A stretch of DNA of 19,565 bases from an uncultured Olsenella sp. (GCA_959598545.1 CAUGFC010000021.1:1-19565), one strand, 5' to 3'; positions 13,045 through 19,565 are shown, counted from the stretch's first letter. Translations and numbers: made by a program. Notes: a model not told the origin generated them from the letters alone.

Positions 13045-13150
13045 GCGCACGCGGCGCGCGCGGCGGGAGATCGCCGCCCCGACGCGCGCCGCTGGCCGAG
13101 ACCAGCGAGCTGTTCGCCCGTGTCGTTGCCCCGCGTCCCAGGGCGCCCCA

Positions 13151-13156
13151 TACGAT
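13151..13156 (+). promoter_or_regulatory. Candidate -10 box of the dhaL-dhaK operon
   Basis: TACGAT, 38 bases before the ATG at 13195; the leader carries GGAGG. A TTGCCC at 13126 is 19 bases upstream, a weak -35 at best. Confidence 0.4.
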
Positions 13157-13194
13157 GGTGGCAACGAAGGCCTCGACGGGGGAGGAATGCCCAG

Positions 13195-13800
13195 ATGACA
13201 CGGGACGAGCTGGCGGCGCGGCTGCTCCATGGCTGCATGGAGGTCATAGCGGCGGAGGCAGAGCTGACCGAGATAGACTCGCGCTTCGGTGACGCCGACC
13301 ACGGAATCACCATGTCCAAGATCGCCTCTGCGATCAGCAGCTCGGTGGCGGGTGCCAACGGCACCGTCAAGCAGATGCTCGACGACGCGGCGATGTCCGT
13401 GATGGTGCTCAACGGCGGCAGTGCCGTGCCGCTGTGGAACACCTGGCTCGACGGCCTGCAGGAGGCGGCGCCCGACTCCAGCGAGGTCACGGTCGAGCAG
13501 CTCAAGGCCATGTTTGCCAACGCCCTCGAGGAACTCTCCGACATGAGCGGGGCACAGGTGGGCGACAAGACGATGATGGACGCGCTGATCCCGGCGAGCG
13601 AGGCCATCGCTGCCTGCGCCGGAGACGAACTCGACCTCTTCGACGAGGCGGCCGAGGCCGCCGAGGCGGGGGCCGAGAACAGCAGGAACTTCCCGTCGAA
13701 GTTCGGCCGGGCCAAGAGCTACGGCGACAAGACCATCGGCACGCCCGACGCGGGCGCGGTCTCGATGGCACGGTTCTTCAAGGGGCTCGCGGAGGCGTAG
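13195..13800 (+). CDS. Dihydroxyacetone kinase DhaL-type subunit (divergent)
   Basis: A 201-residue DAK2/DhaL-fold protein, the nucleotide-binding subunit of two-component dihydroxyacetone kinases. The start is set by GGAGG nine bases upstream. The metal/ADP-binding acidic cluster is present: Asp28, Asp33 and Asp35 in IDSRFGDADHG. GDKTMMDALIP (123-133) and GRAKSYGDKTIGTPDAGAVS (171-190) match the family's later nucleotide motifs. The glycine loop is unusual: canonical SVGGASGPL is VLNGGSAVPL (71-80), losing the Ser-Gly step that contacts phosphate. The gene precedes dhaK by 39 bases, the reverse of the common K-L order, and no dhaM follows, so the phosphoryl donor (ATP directly, or a PTS protein elsewhere) is unknown. 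An L- or D-erythrulose kinase role is a possible alternative to dihydroxyacetone. Confidence 0.85.
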   Translation: MTRDELAARLLHGCMEVIAAEAELTEIDSRFGDADHGITMSKIASAISSSVAGANGTVKQMLDDAAMSVMVLNGGSAVPLWNTWLDGLQEAAPDSSEVTVEQLKAMFANALEELSDMSGAQVGDKTMMDALIPASEAIAACAGDELDLFDEAAEAAEAGAENSRNFPSKFGRAKSYGDKTIGTPDAGAVSMARFFKGLAEA

Positions 13801-13839
13801 GGGCCCGAGCGGGACAGACGACTGAGAGGAGCACGGACC

Positions 13840-14835
13840 ATGATGAAGAAGTTCATCAACGCGCAGGAGACCATCACCGACGAGGAGCTCGAGGGCTTCG
13901 CGCTGGCCTACGGCGACATCCTCACCGTCGACGGCCACACCGTGGTGAGCCGCGCACTTGCGGACGCCGACCGCGTGACGATCGTGACCTACGGCGGCTC
14001 CGGCCACGAGCCCGCCCAGAAGGGCTTCGTGGGCCCGGGCATGCTGGACGTCCAGGTCGACGGCGACATCTTCGCGGCGCCCAACGGAATGGCGGTCTTC
14101 GAGGCCCTGAAGCTCGCCGACAAGGGCCACGGCGTCCTGCTCCTCACGCTCAACTACGCCGGCGACCAGCTGGCGGGCAAGCAGGCCATGAAGCTGGCGC
14201 AGAAGGCGGGCATGAACGTGCGCCAGGTCGTGACCGGCGAGGAGATCCGCTACGACCCGGCAGGCGAGGACAACAGGCGCGGCCTCGCGGGCTGCGTGCC
14301 GCTCTACCACATCGCCGCCGCGGCGGCCGCCGAGGGCAAGAGCCTCGACGAGGTGGCGGACATCGCCGAGCGCTACGCCGCGAGCATGGCCTCCATCACC
14401 GTCAAGAGCACCGATGCCACCCACCCTCAGAGCGGTGCCTCCTTCGGCGACCTCGGAGAGACCGACCAGATGGAGATCGGCGCCGGCCAGCACGGCGAGG
14501 GCGGCGGCGTCCGCGTCCCGATGGCCTCCTCCGCCGAGACGATCGGCCTCATCGCCCCCAAGCTCGTGGAGGCCACGGGCCTCGCCTCCGGAGACAAGGC
14601 CTTCGTCATGATCAACGGCTGCGGCGCCACCACGATGATGGAGATGCTCATCCTTTTCAAGGACGCCGTGAAGTATCTGAACGAGCGAGGCGTCGAGGTC
14701 GTTGCCAGCATGGTGGGCGAGATCCTCACGGTCCAGGAGTCCGGCGGCTTCCAGATGAACGTCGCCAAGTGGGACGACGAGTTCGAGAGGCTCTGGAACA
14801 CGCCGGCGCACACCCCGTCCTTCTTCAAGGAGTAG
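13840..14835 (+). CDS. Dihydroxyacetone kinase DhaK-type substrate-binding subunit
   Basis: A 331-residue DhaK-fold subunit, which holds the ketose substrate as a covalent hemiaminal on a histidine. E. coli DhaK landmarks are kept: GGSGHEP with His56, NYAGD with Asp109, and GAGQHGEGG with the covalent His218. The opening MKKFINAQETITDEELEGF and closing TPAHTPSFF are typical of the family. The middle insert around 190-205 (STDATHPQSGASFGDL) differs from E. coli, which could shift substrate preference. Two adjacent ATG codons lie at 13840 and 13843 after GAGAGGAGC; the first is used here. Second gene of the operon, 50 bases before the VOC gene. Substrate may be dihydroxyacetone or a related ketose; the catalytic residues themselves look functional. 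Confidence 0.9.
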   Translation: MMKKFINAQETITDEELEGFALAYGDILTVDGHTVVSRALADADRVTIVTYGGSGHEPAQKGFVGPGMLDVQVDGDIFAAPNGMAVFEALKLADKGHGVLLLTLNYAGDQLAGKQAMKLAQKAGMNVRQVVTGEEIRYDPAGEDNRRGLAGCVPLYHIAAAAAAEGKSLDEVADIAERYAASMASITVKSTDATHPQSGASFGDLGETDQMEIGAGQHGEGGGVRVPMASSAETIGLIAPKLVEATGLASGDKAFVMINGCGATTMMEMLILFKDAVKYLNERGVEVVASMVGEILTVQESGGFQMNVAKWDDEFERLWNTPAHTPSFFKE

Positions 14836-14885
14836 GTGCACGAGGTTCTTCTCGCCAGGTTCCGGACACGGGTCAGGAGGCTCAC

Positions 14886-15209
14886 ATGTCAGCTGAGTAC
14901 ATGCACATCGGAATCCCCGTCCTCAACAAGAAGCCCAACATGGTCTACAACGAGTGGGGCGGCTTCTGGGTCAACGAGAGCGTGGACGAGTACGACTACA
15001 AGATCGAGTACCTCAAGTTCGAGGAGGGGACGCGCTTCCCGGAGATCCTCTCCAAGCAGTCGCACGTGGCCTATCGCGTGGATGACATCGAGCACTACAT
15101 GTTCGACGCCGACCGCACGATCTTCGGGCCGGAGCGCATCAGCGACAGCGTGCGCCTGGCGTTCGTGATCAAGGACGACGCGATCATCGAGCTCTACGAG
15201 GAGAAGTAG
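14886..15209 (+). CDS. Small VOC-superfamily (glyoxalase-fold) protein
   Basis: A 107-residue protein with two short beta-alpha-beta modules of the vicinal-oxygen-chelate fold. The start is strong: AGGAGG with a 5-base spacer. Module 1 runs from MHIGIPV (His7) to KIEYLKF (Glu41); module 2 from SKQSHVAYRVDDIE (His60) to IIELYEE (Glu102). His-Glu-His-Glu at these positions is the metal-ligand set of glyoxalase I and methylmalonyl-CoA epimerase, and HVAYRVDDIE is close to the HHIAFEVDDIE signature. It is shorter than most two-module members. Third gene of the DhaL-DhaK operon, so it probably acts on a ketose phosphate product (isomerisation or epimerisation) or on methylglyoxal arising from triose phosphates; the sequence does not decide between them. 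Assignment to VOC is by motif, function is inferred. Confidence 0.7.
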   Translation: MSAEYMHIGIPVLNKKPNMVYNEWGGFWVNESVDEYDYKIEYLKFEEGTRFPEILSKQSHVAYRVDDIEHYMFDADRTIFGPERISDSVRLAFVIKDDAIIELYEEK

Positions 15210-15211
15210 AG

Positions 15212-15255
15212 GACGGGCCGCCTCCCTGCGGCGCGTCTCTGTCGGCGGGCCCGTC
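15212..15255 (+). terminator. Hairpin directly after the VOC gene stop
   Basis: GACGGGCCGCC (from 15212) pairs with GGCGGGCCCGTC (to 15255) with one bulged base and a loop of about 21 bases. It begins 2 bases after the stop codon. No T run follows. Confidence 0.6.
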
Positions 15256-15291
15256 GGCCTCCCGGAGCGCGCCGCCACGTTCGGCTGAGTT

Positions 15292-15340
15292 CTGCACGGG
15301 CGGCCTCCGCGTGCTGGCGCGGGGGCCGTTTTCCGTGCAG
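15292..15340. terminator. Second, composite hairpin between convergent genes
   Basis: Outer stem CTGCACGG (15292-15299) with CCGTGCAG (15333-15340); inner stem CGGCCTCCGCG (15301-15311) with CGCGGGGGCCG (15318-15328), one mismatch; TTTT bulge at 15329-15332. Probably terminates the amylosucrase transcript from the other strand or backs up the first hairpin. The remainder of the gap 15210-15401 shows nothing else. Confidence 0.6.
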
Positions 15341-15401
15341 GTCGTCCGGTTTTGGGCAACGGCTGCGCGACCGACGCCACGTGTCCGCCGCGCGCCAGCT
15401 C

Positions 15402-17318
15402 CTAGTGGAGCCACCACCTGAAGTCCCAGGCCGGGAGCTCAAAGGTCTCCAGCTCGGGGGTCTCCTCGCCGGTCATGAGGTCGGTGTACGCGGCGCGCTC
15501 CGGCATCCAGACCGTGCGATCCTCGTCGCTGAAGTTGAAGACCGCGTGCAGGGTCTCGCCGCCTAGGCGCCGCTCGATCCACAGGATGGCAGGGTCGCTG
15601 TAGCCCACGACGCTCATCTCCGCGTCCGCGCCGAAGATATCCTCGCTGCGACGGATCCCCTCGAGCCTCTGCAGGGCGTCGTAGAGGCGCTGCTGGACGG
15701 TGCCCGGCTCCTCGGCGCGGTCGACGAGCGCCCAGTCGAAGCGGCCGCGGTGCAGGTAGCGCGAGTCGTCCGCGCGCTCGGGGTCCTCGTGATAGGCGTA
15801 GTCGTTGACCTGCCCCACCTCATCGCCGCTGTAGACGATCGGCAGGCCGGACTGGGTGAGCAGGTAGGCGTGGAGCATGACGTCCTTGCGGATGGCCACG
15901 TCCATGGCATCCGCGTCCCCCTCGAAGCCCGCCGCCTCGATGCCGCACATGGAGGCCGTCGTGGCGCAGAAGCGCGCGTCCCCGGTCACCGGGTCCGCGT
16001 TGTAGAGCTCGCCGCGGGAGACGCTGCCCTCCGTGAGGCCCTGGAAGTAGGCGTTGAGATAGCTCTTGTGCGGAACCTCCTCCATGCCCCAGTCGGAGAG
16101 CGTCGCGTAGTCCAGGCCCCAGCCGATGTCGTCGTGGCAGCGCAGGTAGTTGAGGAACGTGTATTCGCGCGGCAGTCCGCTGACGGCCTCGAGCTGCCGG
16201 CGCAGGAGCCGCGTGTCGCGGCAGGCCACGCTGTTCCAGGTGGTGGCCATCGTCGTGACGTTGTAGAGCATGTGGCACTCGGGCTTCTCGACCGTGCCGA
16301 AGTACGGGACGACCTCCACCGGCGCCATGACGACCTCGCCCAGCAGCGCGATCCCGGGGCACACGATCTCGGAGATCATGCGCATCATGCGCACGATGGT
16401 GTGCACCTGCGGGAGGTTGCGGCAGTTGGTGCCGAGCTGCTTCCAGATGTAGGGGACGGCGTCGATGCGGATGACGTCCATGCCCTGGTTGGCCAGGTAG
16501 AGGAAGTTGTACATCATCTCATTGAAGACGCGCGGGTTCTTGTAGTTGAGGTCCCACTGGTAGGGGTAGAACTGCGTCATCACGGACTGCCCCAGCTCGG
16601 GCAGATAGGTGAAGTGCCCGGGCGCGGTGGTGGGGAAGACCTGGGGCACGTCGCGCGTGTAGCGGTCGATGAGGGCCTGGTCGCCGGTGAAGAAGTAGCG
16701 GCTCATGTACTCGCCCTCGCCCGCGCGGGCGCGACGCGCCCACTCATGCTCGTCTGAGGTGTGGTTCATGACGAAGTCCATGCAGAGGCTGATGCCCCGC
16801 TCGTGGCACTTCTCGGCAAGGTGGGCAAGGTCGTCCATCGTGCCGAGCTCGGGGCGCACGCGCCGGAAGTCGGAGACCGCGTAGCCGCCGTCGGAGCGGC
16901 TGCGGTCGGCCGGCGTGTCCAGGAACGGCATGAGGTGCAGGTAGTTGACCCCCGTCCGCTCGAGGTAGTCGAGGCGGTCCTCCACACCGCGGAGGTTGCC
17001 GGCGAAGTTGTCCACGTACATCTGCATGCCGAGAAGGTCGCGGTCGCGGTACCAGGCACGGCCCTCGCGTCGGGCGTCCAGTGCGCGGAGCGCCTCGGGC
17101 CGCGCGTCGTGGAAGGACTTCATCTGGTCGCAGAGCTCGGCAAACATGGCGCCGTTGTCGTAGAGCTCCATGTAGAGCCAGCGCAGCTCGTCGTGGTGGC
17201 GGCGCAGCCGGCGCAGAAACGTCGCGTCGGCGCGGGCCTTCGCCGCGGAGCGGGCGAGCGGTTGGCGAGTGCGGCGGTTGTCTCGTTCCGCGGGCGCGGC
17301 GCTCTTCTCGTTTGCCAT
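15402..17318 (-). CDS. Amylosucrase (GH13)
   Basis: A 638-residue GH13 enzyme that cleaves sucrose, releasing fructose and adding glucose to an alpha-1,4-glucan. No signal peptide is seen, so it is cytoplasmic; length equals Neisseria polysaccharea amylosucrase (~636). The barrel shows DFVMNHTSDEHEWA (181-194), GMDVIRIDAVPYIWKQLG (279-296) with nucleophile Asp286, LLGEVV with acid/base Glu328, and NYLRCHDDIGWG (390-401) with His395 and transition-state Asp396. These fall at the same numbers, or within three, of the Neisseria enzyme. The phrase IWKQLGTNCRNLPQVH is characteristic of amylosucrase rather than sucrose phosphorylase. The N-terminal helical domain (30-90) is also typical. The start has AAAGG upstream; a longer open frame reaching 18254 is out-of-phase noise over the lysR gene. 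A cre/LacI-like palindrome lies just upstream. Sucrose hydrolase is a close alternative. Confidence 0.9.
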   Translation of the reverse strand: MANEKSAAPAERDNRRTRQPLARSAAKARADATFLRRLRRHHDELRWLYMELYDNGAMFAELCDQMKSFHDARPEALRALDARREGRAWYRDRDLLGMQMYVDNFAGNLRGVEDRLDYLERTGVNYLHLMPFLDTPADRSRSDGGYAVSDFRRVRPELGTMDDLAHLAEKCHERGISLCMDFVMNHTSDEHEWARRARAGEGEYMSRYFFTGDQALIDRYTRDVPQVFPTTAPGHFTYLPELGQSVMTQFYPYQWDLNYKNPRVFNEMMYNFLYLANQGMDVIRIDAVPYIWKQLGTNCRNLPQVHTIVRMMRMISEIVCPGIALLGEVVMAPVEVVPYFGTVEKPECHMLYNVTTMATTWNSVACRDTRLLRRQLEAVSGLPREYTFLNYLRCHDDIGWGLDYATLSDWGMEEVPHKSYLNAYFQGLTEGSVSRGELYNADPVTGDARFCATTASMCGIEAAGFEGDADAMDVAIRKDVMLHAYLLTQSGLPIVYSGDEVGQVNDYAYHEDPERADDSRYLHRGRFDWALVDRAEEPGTVQQRLYDALQRLEGIRRSEDIFGADAEMSVVGYSDPAILWIERRLGGETLHAVFNFSDEDRTVWMPERAAYTDLMTGEETPELETFELPAWDFRWWLH

Positions 17319-17336
17319 ATGCCTGACCTTTCCAAC

Positions 17337-17350
17337 TGAAAACGTTCTCA
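17337..17350. promoter_or_regulatory. LacI/CcpA-type operator upstream of amylosucrase
   Basis: TGAAAACGTTCTCA is a near-perfect palindrome fitting the cre-type consensus TGWNANCGNTNWCA. It lies 19-32 bases upstream of the amylosucrase ATG, over the expected transcription start. Its AACGTT core is the same as in the lacI autooperator at 13010-13021. Confidence 0.7.
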
Positions 17351-17351
17351 C

Positions 17352-17369
17352 ATCATAGGAGGCATTGTA
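17352..17369 (-). promoter_or_regulatory. Candidate -10 boxes of the amylosucrase gene
   Basis: Two minus-strand candidates: TATGAT (17357-17352, 33 bases from the ATG) and TACAAT (17369-17364, 45 bases from the ATG). Either would place the operator at or just past the start point. No -35 consensus is seen. Confidence 0.4.
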
Positions 17370-17447
17370 GGGCGGCGGGCGCGCGGGTGCTGCGGATAAT
17401 CCCGCGAGCGTTCCGCGTCTCCGACGAGCGTGCGCGACCATGCTCAA

Positions 17448-17462
17448 CCCCTCGTTTAGGGG
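17448..17462. promoter_or_regulatory. Short palindrome in the amylosucrase/lysR divergent region
   Basis: CCCCT-cgttt-AGGGG lies between the two divergent genes, about 80 bases before the LysR start. Size and location are compatible with a LysR-type binding site, but no other evidence supports that. Confidence 0.3.
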
Positions 17463-17540
17463 AATGATTGGCGGGGGCCGGGCGGCGCGCATGTGCAAGC
17501 ATGGAAAAGATTGCGGAGACGTCTCGACGGGAGGGGGTCC

Positions 17541-18434
17541 ATGAACATAAAGCAGGTCAGATATGTGTGTGCCATCGTGGACCTGGGGAGCTTCTCCGCT
17601 GCCGCCGCGAGCGAGGGCGTCTCCGTGCAGGCGGTCTCGAAGGCAATGGCCGAGCTCGAGGGCGCGCTGGGAAGCCCGCTGTTCGAGCGGCGCAGCGCCG
17701 GCGTCACGCCCACGCCGCTCGGGCGCGCGTTCGAGGCTCGTGCGCGCCGCGTCCTGGAGGAGTGGGATGCCCTCGAGCGCTTCGTGGCGGCGCCCAGCTC
17801 GGGCACGGTGCTGCCTGGCCCCTTTCGAATGGGCTTCTGCTGCCCGGCGTTTCCCGGCGTGGAGAAGTTCTGCCGGTTCATATCGGTGGTCGCGGGGCGC
17901 GTGCTCTCCCGTGAGGTCGAGGTGAGCCTGACGGACGGCGTCGAGGCACCCGCCCTGCTGCGCTCGGGGCGAATCGACGGACTCATCAGCATCGGGCGCA
18001 TTGACGACGATGACGTCGTCTGCGGGTCGGTGGGCACGATAGACTCCTGCGTGCTCCTCCCCAAGGACCACCCGCTCACCCGACTTAAGGAGCTCTCTCT
18101 GGACGACGTCGCGGACTACCCCGCGCTCGTGTCCAGGCACTTCGACCACTTCAACGAATCCGTGCTTCGTGCCTACCTCGCACGCGGGCTGCGCTCCCGC
18201 CTCGTCGAGGTGGGGTCCCTGGAGGACCTTCGGAACTTCTACGAGAACGAGCACGGCGTCTCGTTCATGGTGGGCGGCAATCTCCTGAGGCCGGAGGAAG
18301 GCTTCGTGGTGCGCCCGCTCGTGAGCGGGGACACGGTGGCCGTGCCCATCTGTCTCTCTACGCTCCGCGGTGCCGGCGGCATCGACTACGTCGCCTTCAG
18401 GCGCTCCCTCTCAAAGCTCAGCCTGCTCTCCTAG
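17541..18434 (+). CDS. LysR-family transcriptional regulator
   Basis: A 297-residue LysR-type regulator. The start at 17541 has GGAGGGGG upstream and gives the standard MNIKQVRYVCAIVDLGSF opening; the longer frame from 17493 adds a basic stretch with no family match. The winged HTH covers about 1-60 (SFSAAAASEGVSVQAVSKAM, then ELEGALGSPLFERR, then GVTPTPLGRAF). The effector domain starts near 90 (FRMGFCCPAF) and includes DSCVLLPKDHPL and the dimerisation segment VEVGSLEDLRNFYENEHGVSFM. The co-inducer is unknown. Divergent from amylosucrase with 222 bases between starts, the usual geometry for a LysR gene and its target, so amylosucrase may have both a LacI-type and a LysR-type input. No other target is evident; the nitroreductase downstream has its own promoter-like box. 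Confidence 0.9.
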   Translation: MNIKQVRYVCAIVDLGSFSAAAASEGVSVQAVSKAMAELEGALGSPLFERRSAGVTPTPLGRAFEARARRVLEEWDALERFVAAPSSGTVLPGPFRMGFCCPAFPGVEKFCRFISVVAGRVLSREVEVSLTDGVEAPALLRSGRIDGLISIGRIDDDDVVCGSVGTIDSCVLLPKDHPLTRLKELSLDDVADYPALVSRHFDHFNESVLRAYLARGLRSRLVEVGSLEDLRNFYENEHGVSFMVGGNLLRPEEGFVVRPLVSGDTVAVPICLSTLRGAGGIDYVAFRRSLSKLSLLS

Positions 18435-18509
18435 GCGCCCGGGAGTCCGTTCGCCACGGCGTCCCGGCTCGACGTCCTTCTCGCCGCCGCCCGCGCGGCC
18501 CGGGTGGGG

Positions 18510-18515
18510 TATAAC
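18510..18515 (+). promoter_or_regulatory. Candidate -10 box for the nitroreductase gene
   Basis: TATAAC, 32 bases upstream of the ATG at 18548. GAGAGGGG is the ribosome binding site. No -35 consensus in the GC-rich stretch before it. Confidence 0.45.
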
Positions 18516-18547
18516 CAACCCGAGGACAACCGCGAGAGGGGACCATC

Positions 18548-19069
18548 ATGAACGAGGTCATACGAGCCCTGCACGAGCGCCGCAGCGTGCGCTCCTACAC
18601 CGACCAGATGCCGGAGCGCGAGAAGATCGAGGAGGTCGTGGAGGCGGGCCTGTGGGCGGCGAGCGGCATGAACAGCCAGGGCCCCATCGTCGTGGCCGTC
18701 ACGAACCGCGAGCTCCGCGACCGGCTGTCGGCCATGAACGCCGAGGTCATGGGTCGTTCCGGAACGGACCCGTTCTATGGAGCGCCGGTCGTCCTCGTCG
18801 TGCTCGCCCCGCGCGACGCCCCGAACCGCGTCTACGACGGCAGCCTCGTGATGGGCAACCTCATGCTCGCCGCGCACGCGCTCGGCCTGGGCAGCTGCTG
18901 GATCCATCGCGCCCGCGAGGAGTTTGACACCCCGGAGGGCAAGGCGATTCTCGCCGATCTGGGCGTCGAGGGCGACTACGAGGGCATCGGCCACTGCATC
19001 CTGGGCTATCCCGCGGAGGCTCCCGACCCCAAGCCGCGTCGCGAGGGTCGCGTGTTTCTCGCCGAGTAG
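18548..19069 (+). CDS. Nitroreductase-family flavoprotein
   Basis: A 173-residue FMN-dependent oxidoreductase of the nitroreductase fold, likely NAD(P)H-dependent and dimeric. FMN-phosphate contact residues are in ERRSVRSYTD (10-19), and SGMNSQGPIVVAV (about 39-51) is the typical SxNxQ(P) strand. GAPVVLVVLAP (about 77-87) and the GSCWIHRA segment (about 116-123) complete the cofactor side, with GHCILGYPAEAPDPKPRR at the end being the usual family closing motif. It is at the short end of the family (170-220 residues). The native substrate cannot be told; family members reduce nitroaromatics, quinones or enones. Downstream of lysR by 113 bases with its own -10 box, so co-regulation is not required. 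Confidence 0.92.
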   Translation: MNEVIRALHERRSVRSYTDQMPEREKIEEVVEAGLWAASGMNSQGPIVVAVTNRELRDRLSAMNAEVMGRSGTDPFYGAPVVLVVLAPRDAPNRVYDGSLVMGNLMLAAHALGLGSCWIHRAREEFDTPEGKAILADLGVEGDYEGIGHCILGYPAEAPDPKPRREGRVFLAE

Positions 19070-19102
19070 CAGACGCGTAGGCGGCGTGTTCTGCTAGCCT
19101 AG

Positions 19103-19132
19103 AGGGTCGTCGGGCGCGTGCCCGGCGGCCCT
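19103..19132 (+). terminator. Terminator hairpin after the nitroreductase gene
   Basis: AGGGTCGTCGGGC (19103-19115) pairs with GCCCGGCGGCCCT (19120-19132) over a 4-base loop; 13 pairs in RNA, two of them G-U. It lies 33 bases after the stop and before the next start at 19160. Confidence 0.7.
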
Positions 19133-19159
19133 CGTCTCGGCGGACGGAAGTGAGCATTC

Positions 19160-19565
19160 GTGGATCTCAGCCAGGCCATAGACTGCGCGAGCGCCCTCGT
19201 GTTCCCGGGGTTCCTCACCGATGACGCGTCGCTCTCCGCGGAGCGCGCGCGCAACGAGGATGCCCTGGTCACACTTATGGGCGCCTGGCGTGAGGCACCG
19301 GCGGGCAAGGAGCCCTGCGCCTTCGACCTCATCCGCTCGCTCGCGGACCGCAACCGCGACCTGTGCGACCGCTACGGCATCGAGCGCCTGCGCAACGTCA
19401 GCGTCTCCACGCTCGCTCGCTCCCTCTCGAACGAGGATCTGATCCATGCCGTCGCCGTGCTTCAGCACCGACGTGACGCGCAGGTGGCGCGGCTCGCCGG
19501 ACCGGACGCGCGCGACCTCAACGTGGCGTGGGTGGACGCGCCGGTCTCGGGCATGGTCGTTGGCA
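19160..19565 (+). CDS. Unrecognised protein, 3' end outside window
   Basis: The frame from GTG 19160 stays open for 135 codons to the window edge, with codon use like its neighbours. GGAAG lies nine bases upstream of the GTG (19146-19150). The visible part is soluble, helical and charged: VDLSQAIDCASALVFPGFL at the start, then a long Arg/Glu/Ala-rich stretch (SAERARNEDALVTLMGAWRE), then FDLIRSLADRNRDLCDRYG and LARSLSNEDLIHAVAVLQHR. No signal peptide, membrane segment or catalytic motif is visible and I do not recognise a family. The upstream hairpin suggests it is the first gene of a new transcription unit. Confidence 0.6.
   Translation, partial: MDLSQAIDCASALVFPGFLTDDASLSAERARNEDALVTLMGAWREAPAGKEPCAFDLIRSLADRNRDLCDRYGIERLRNVSVSTLARSLSNEDLIHAVAVLQHRRDAQVARLAGPDARDLNVAWVDAPVSGMVVG

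Noticed and set aside
9461..15296. Shared TGCAGAACTC in the hairpins at 9461-9472 and (opposite strand) 15286-15297
   Set aside because: Ten bases only, in different structural positions; chance cannot be excluded.
17319..18254. N-terminal extension of the amylosucrase frame to 950 codons
   Set aside because: It runs across the promoter, operator and most of the lysR gene, and amylosucrases start at the equivalent of 17318.

Overview
The window is a GC-rich, gene-dense chromosomal segment. Short intergenic gaps, Actinobacteria-like codon use (GC-rich third positions throughout) and gene content (membrane-anchored HtrA, FeoA-FeoB fusion, LOG protein, amylosucrase, DhaK/DhaL pair, LacI and LysR regulators) suggest a host-associated anaerobic actinobacterium, most likely of the class Coriobacteriia (Olsenella/Atopobiaceae-like). 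That placement is an inference from gene content and style; no rRNA or other marker gene is present.

Layout. 1-1204: 3' part of a membrane-anchored HtrA protease with a strong terminator. 1205-1586: intergenic stretch with three tandem copies and one inverted copy of a short repeat. 1587-2960: DUF2130 coiled-coil protein, convergent with a DXS-like thiamine-diphosphate enzyme (2964-4733, minus). 4882-5736: DegV fatty-acid-binding protein. 5737-6016: a second repeat cluster, two direct and two inverted copies. 6017-8371: FeoA-FeoB iron(II) transporter. 8372-8645: an AT-richer inverted repeat with a possible promoter. 8646-9395: LOG-family protein, separated by a 100-base hairpin from a minus-strand pair of an HPr-like protein and an L-fucose mutarotase (10240-9525). 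10362-10883: family-6 DNA glycosylase. 10973-13009 (minus): PfkB fructokinase-like kinase preceded by a LacI regulator. 13195-15209: DhaL, DhaK and a small VOC (glyoxalase-fold) protein in one operon. 15402-17318 (minus): amylosucrase, divergent from a LysR regulator (17541-18434). 18548-19069: nitroreductase. 19160 to the window end: start of an unrecognised gene.

How the genes may work together. Amylosucrase releases fructose from sucrose while extending a glucan; the PfkB kinase would trap that fructose. LacI-type palindromes lie at all three promoters (lacI itself, the kinase and the amylosucrase), which suggests one sucrose/fructose-responsive circuit. The DhaL-DhaK-VOC operon looks like phosphorylation of a short ketose by a kinase whose phosphoryl donor is not encoded here, with a metal-dependent VOC partner. 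The HPr-like protein keeps the active His but has lost other hallmark residues.

Most notable signals: (i) the hexamer TTCTCG/CGAGAA recurs in many of the gaps between genes; (ii) two families of dispersed intergenic repeats; (iii) a DXS-like enzyme with a changed acceptor-phosphate pocket; (iv) a DhaL with an altered nucleotide loop and no DhaM; (v) a degenerate HPr; (vi) well-formed -10 boxes at a nearly constant distance from start codons with no recognisable -35 boxes. I found no CRISPR array, tRNA, rRNA, transposase or phage gene.
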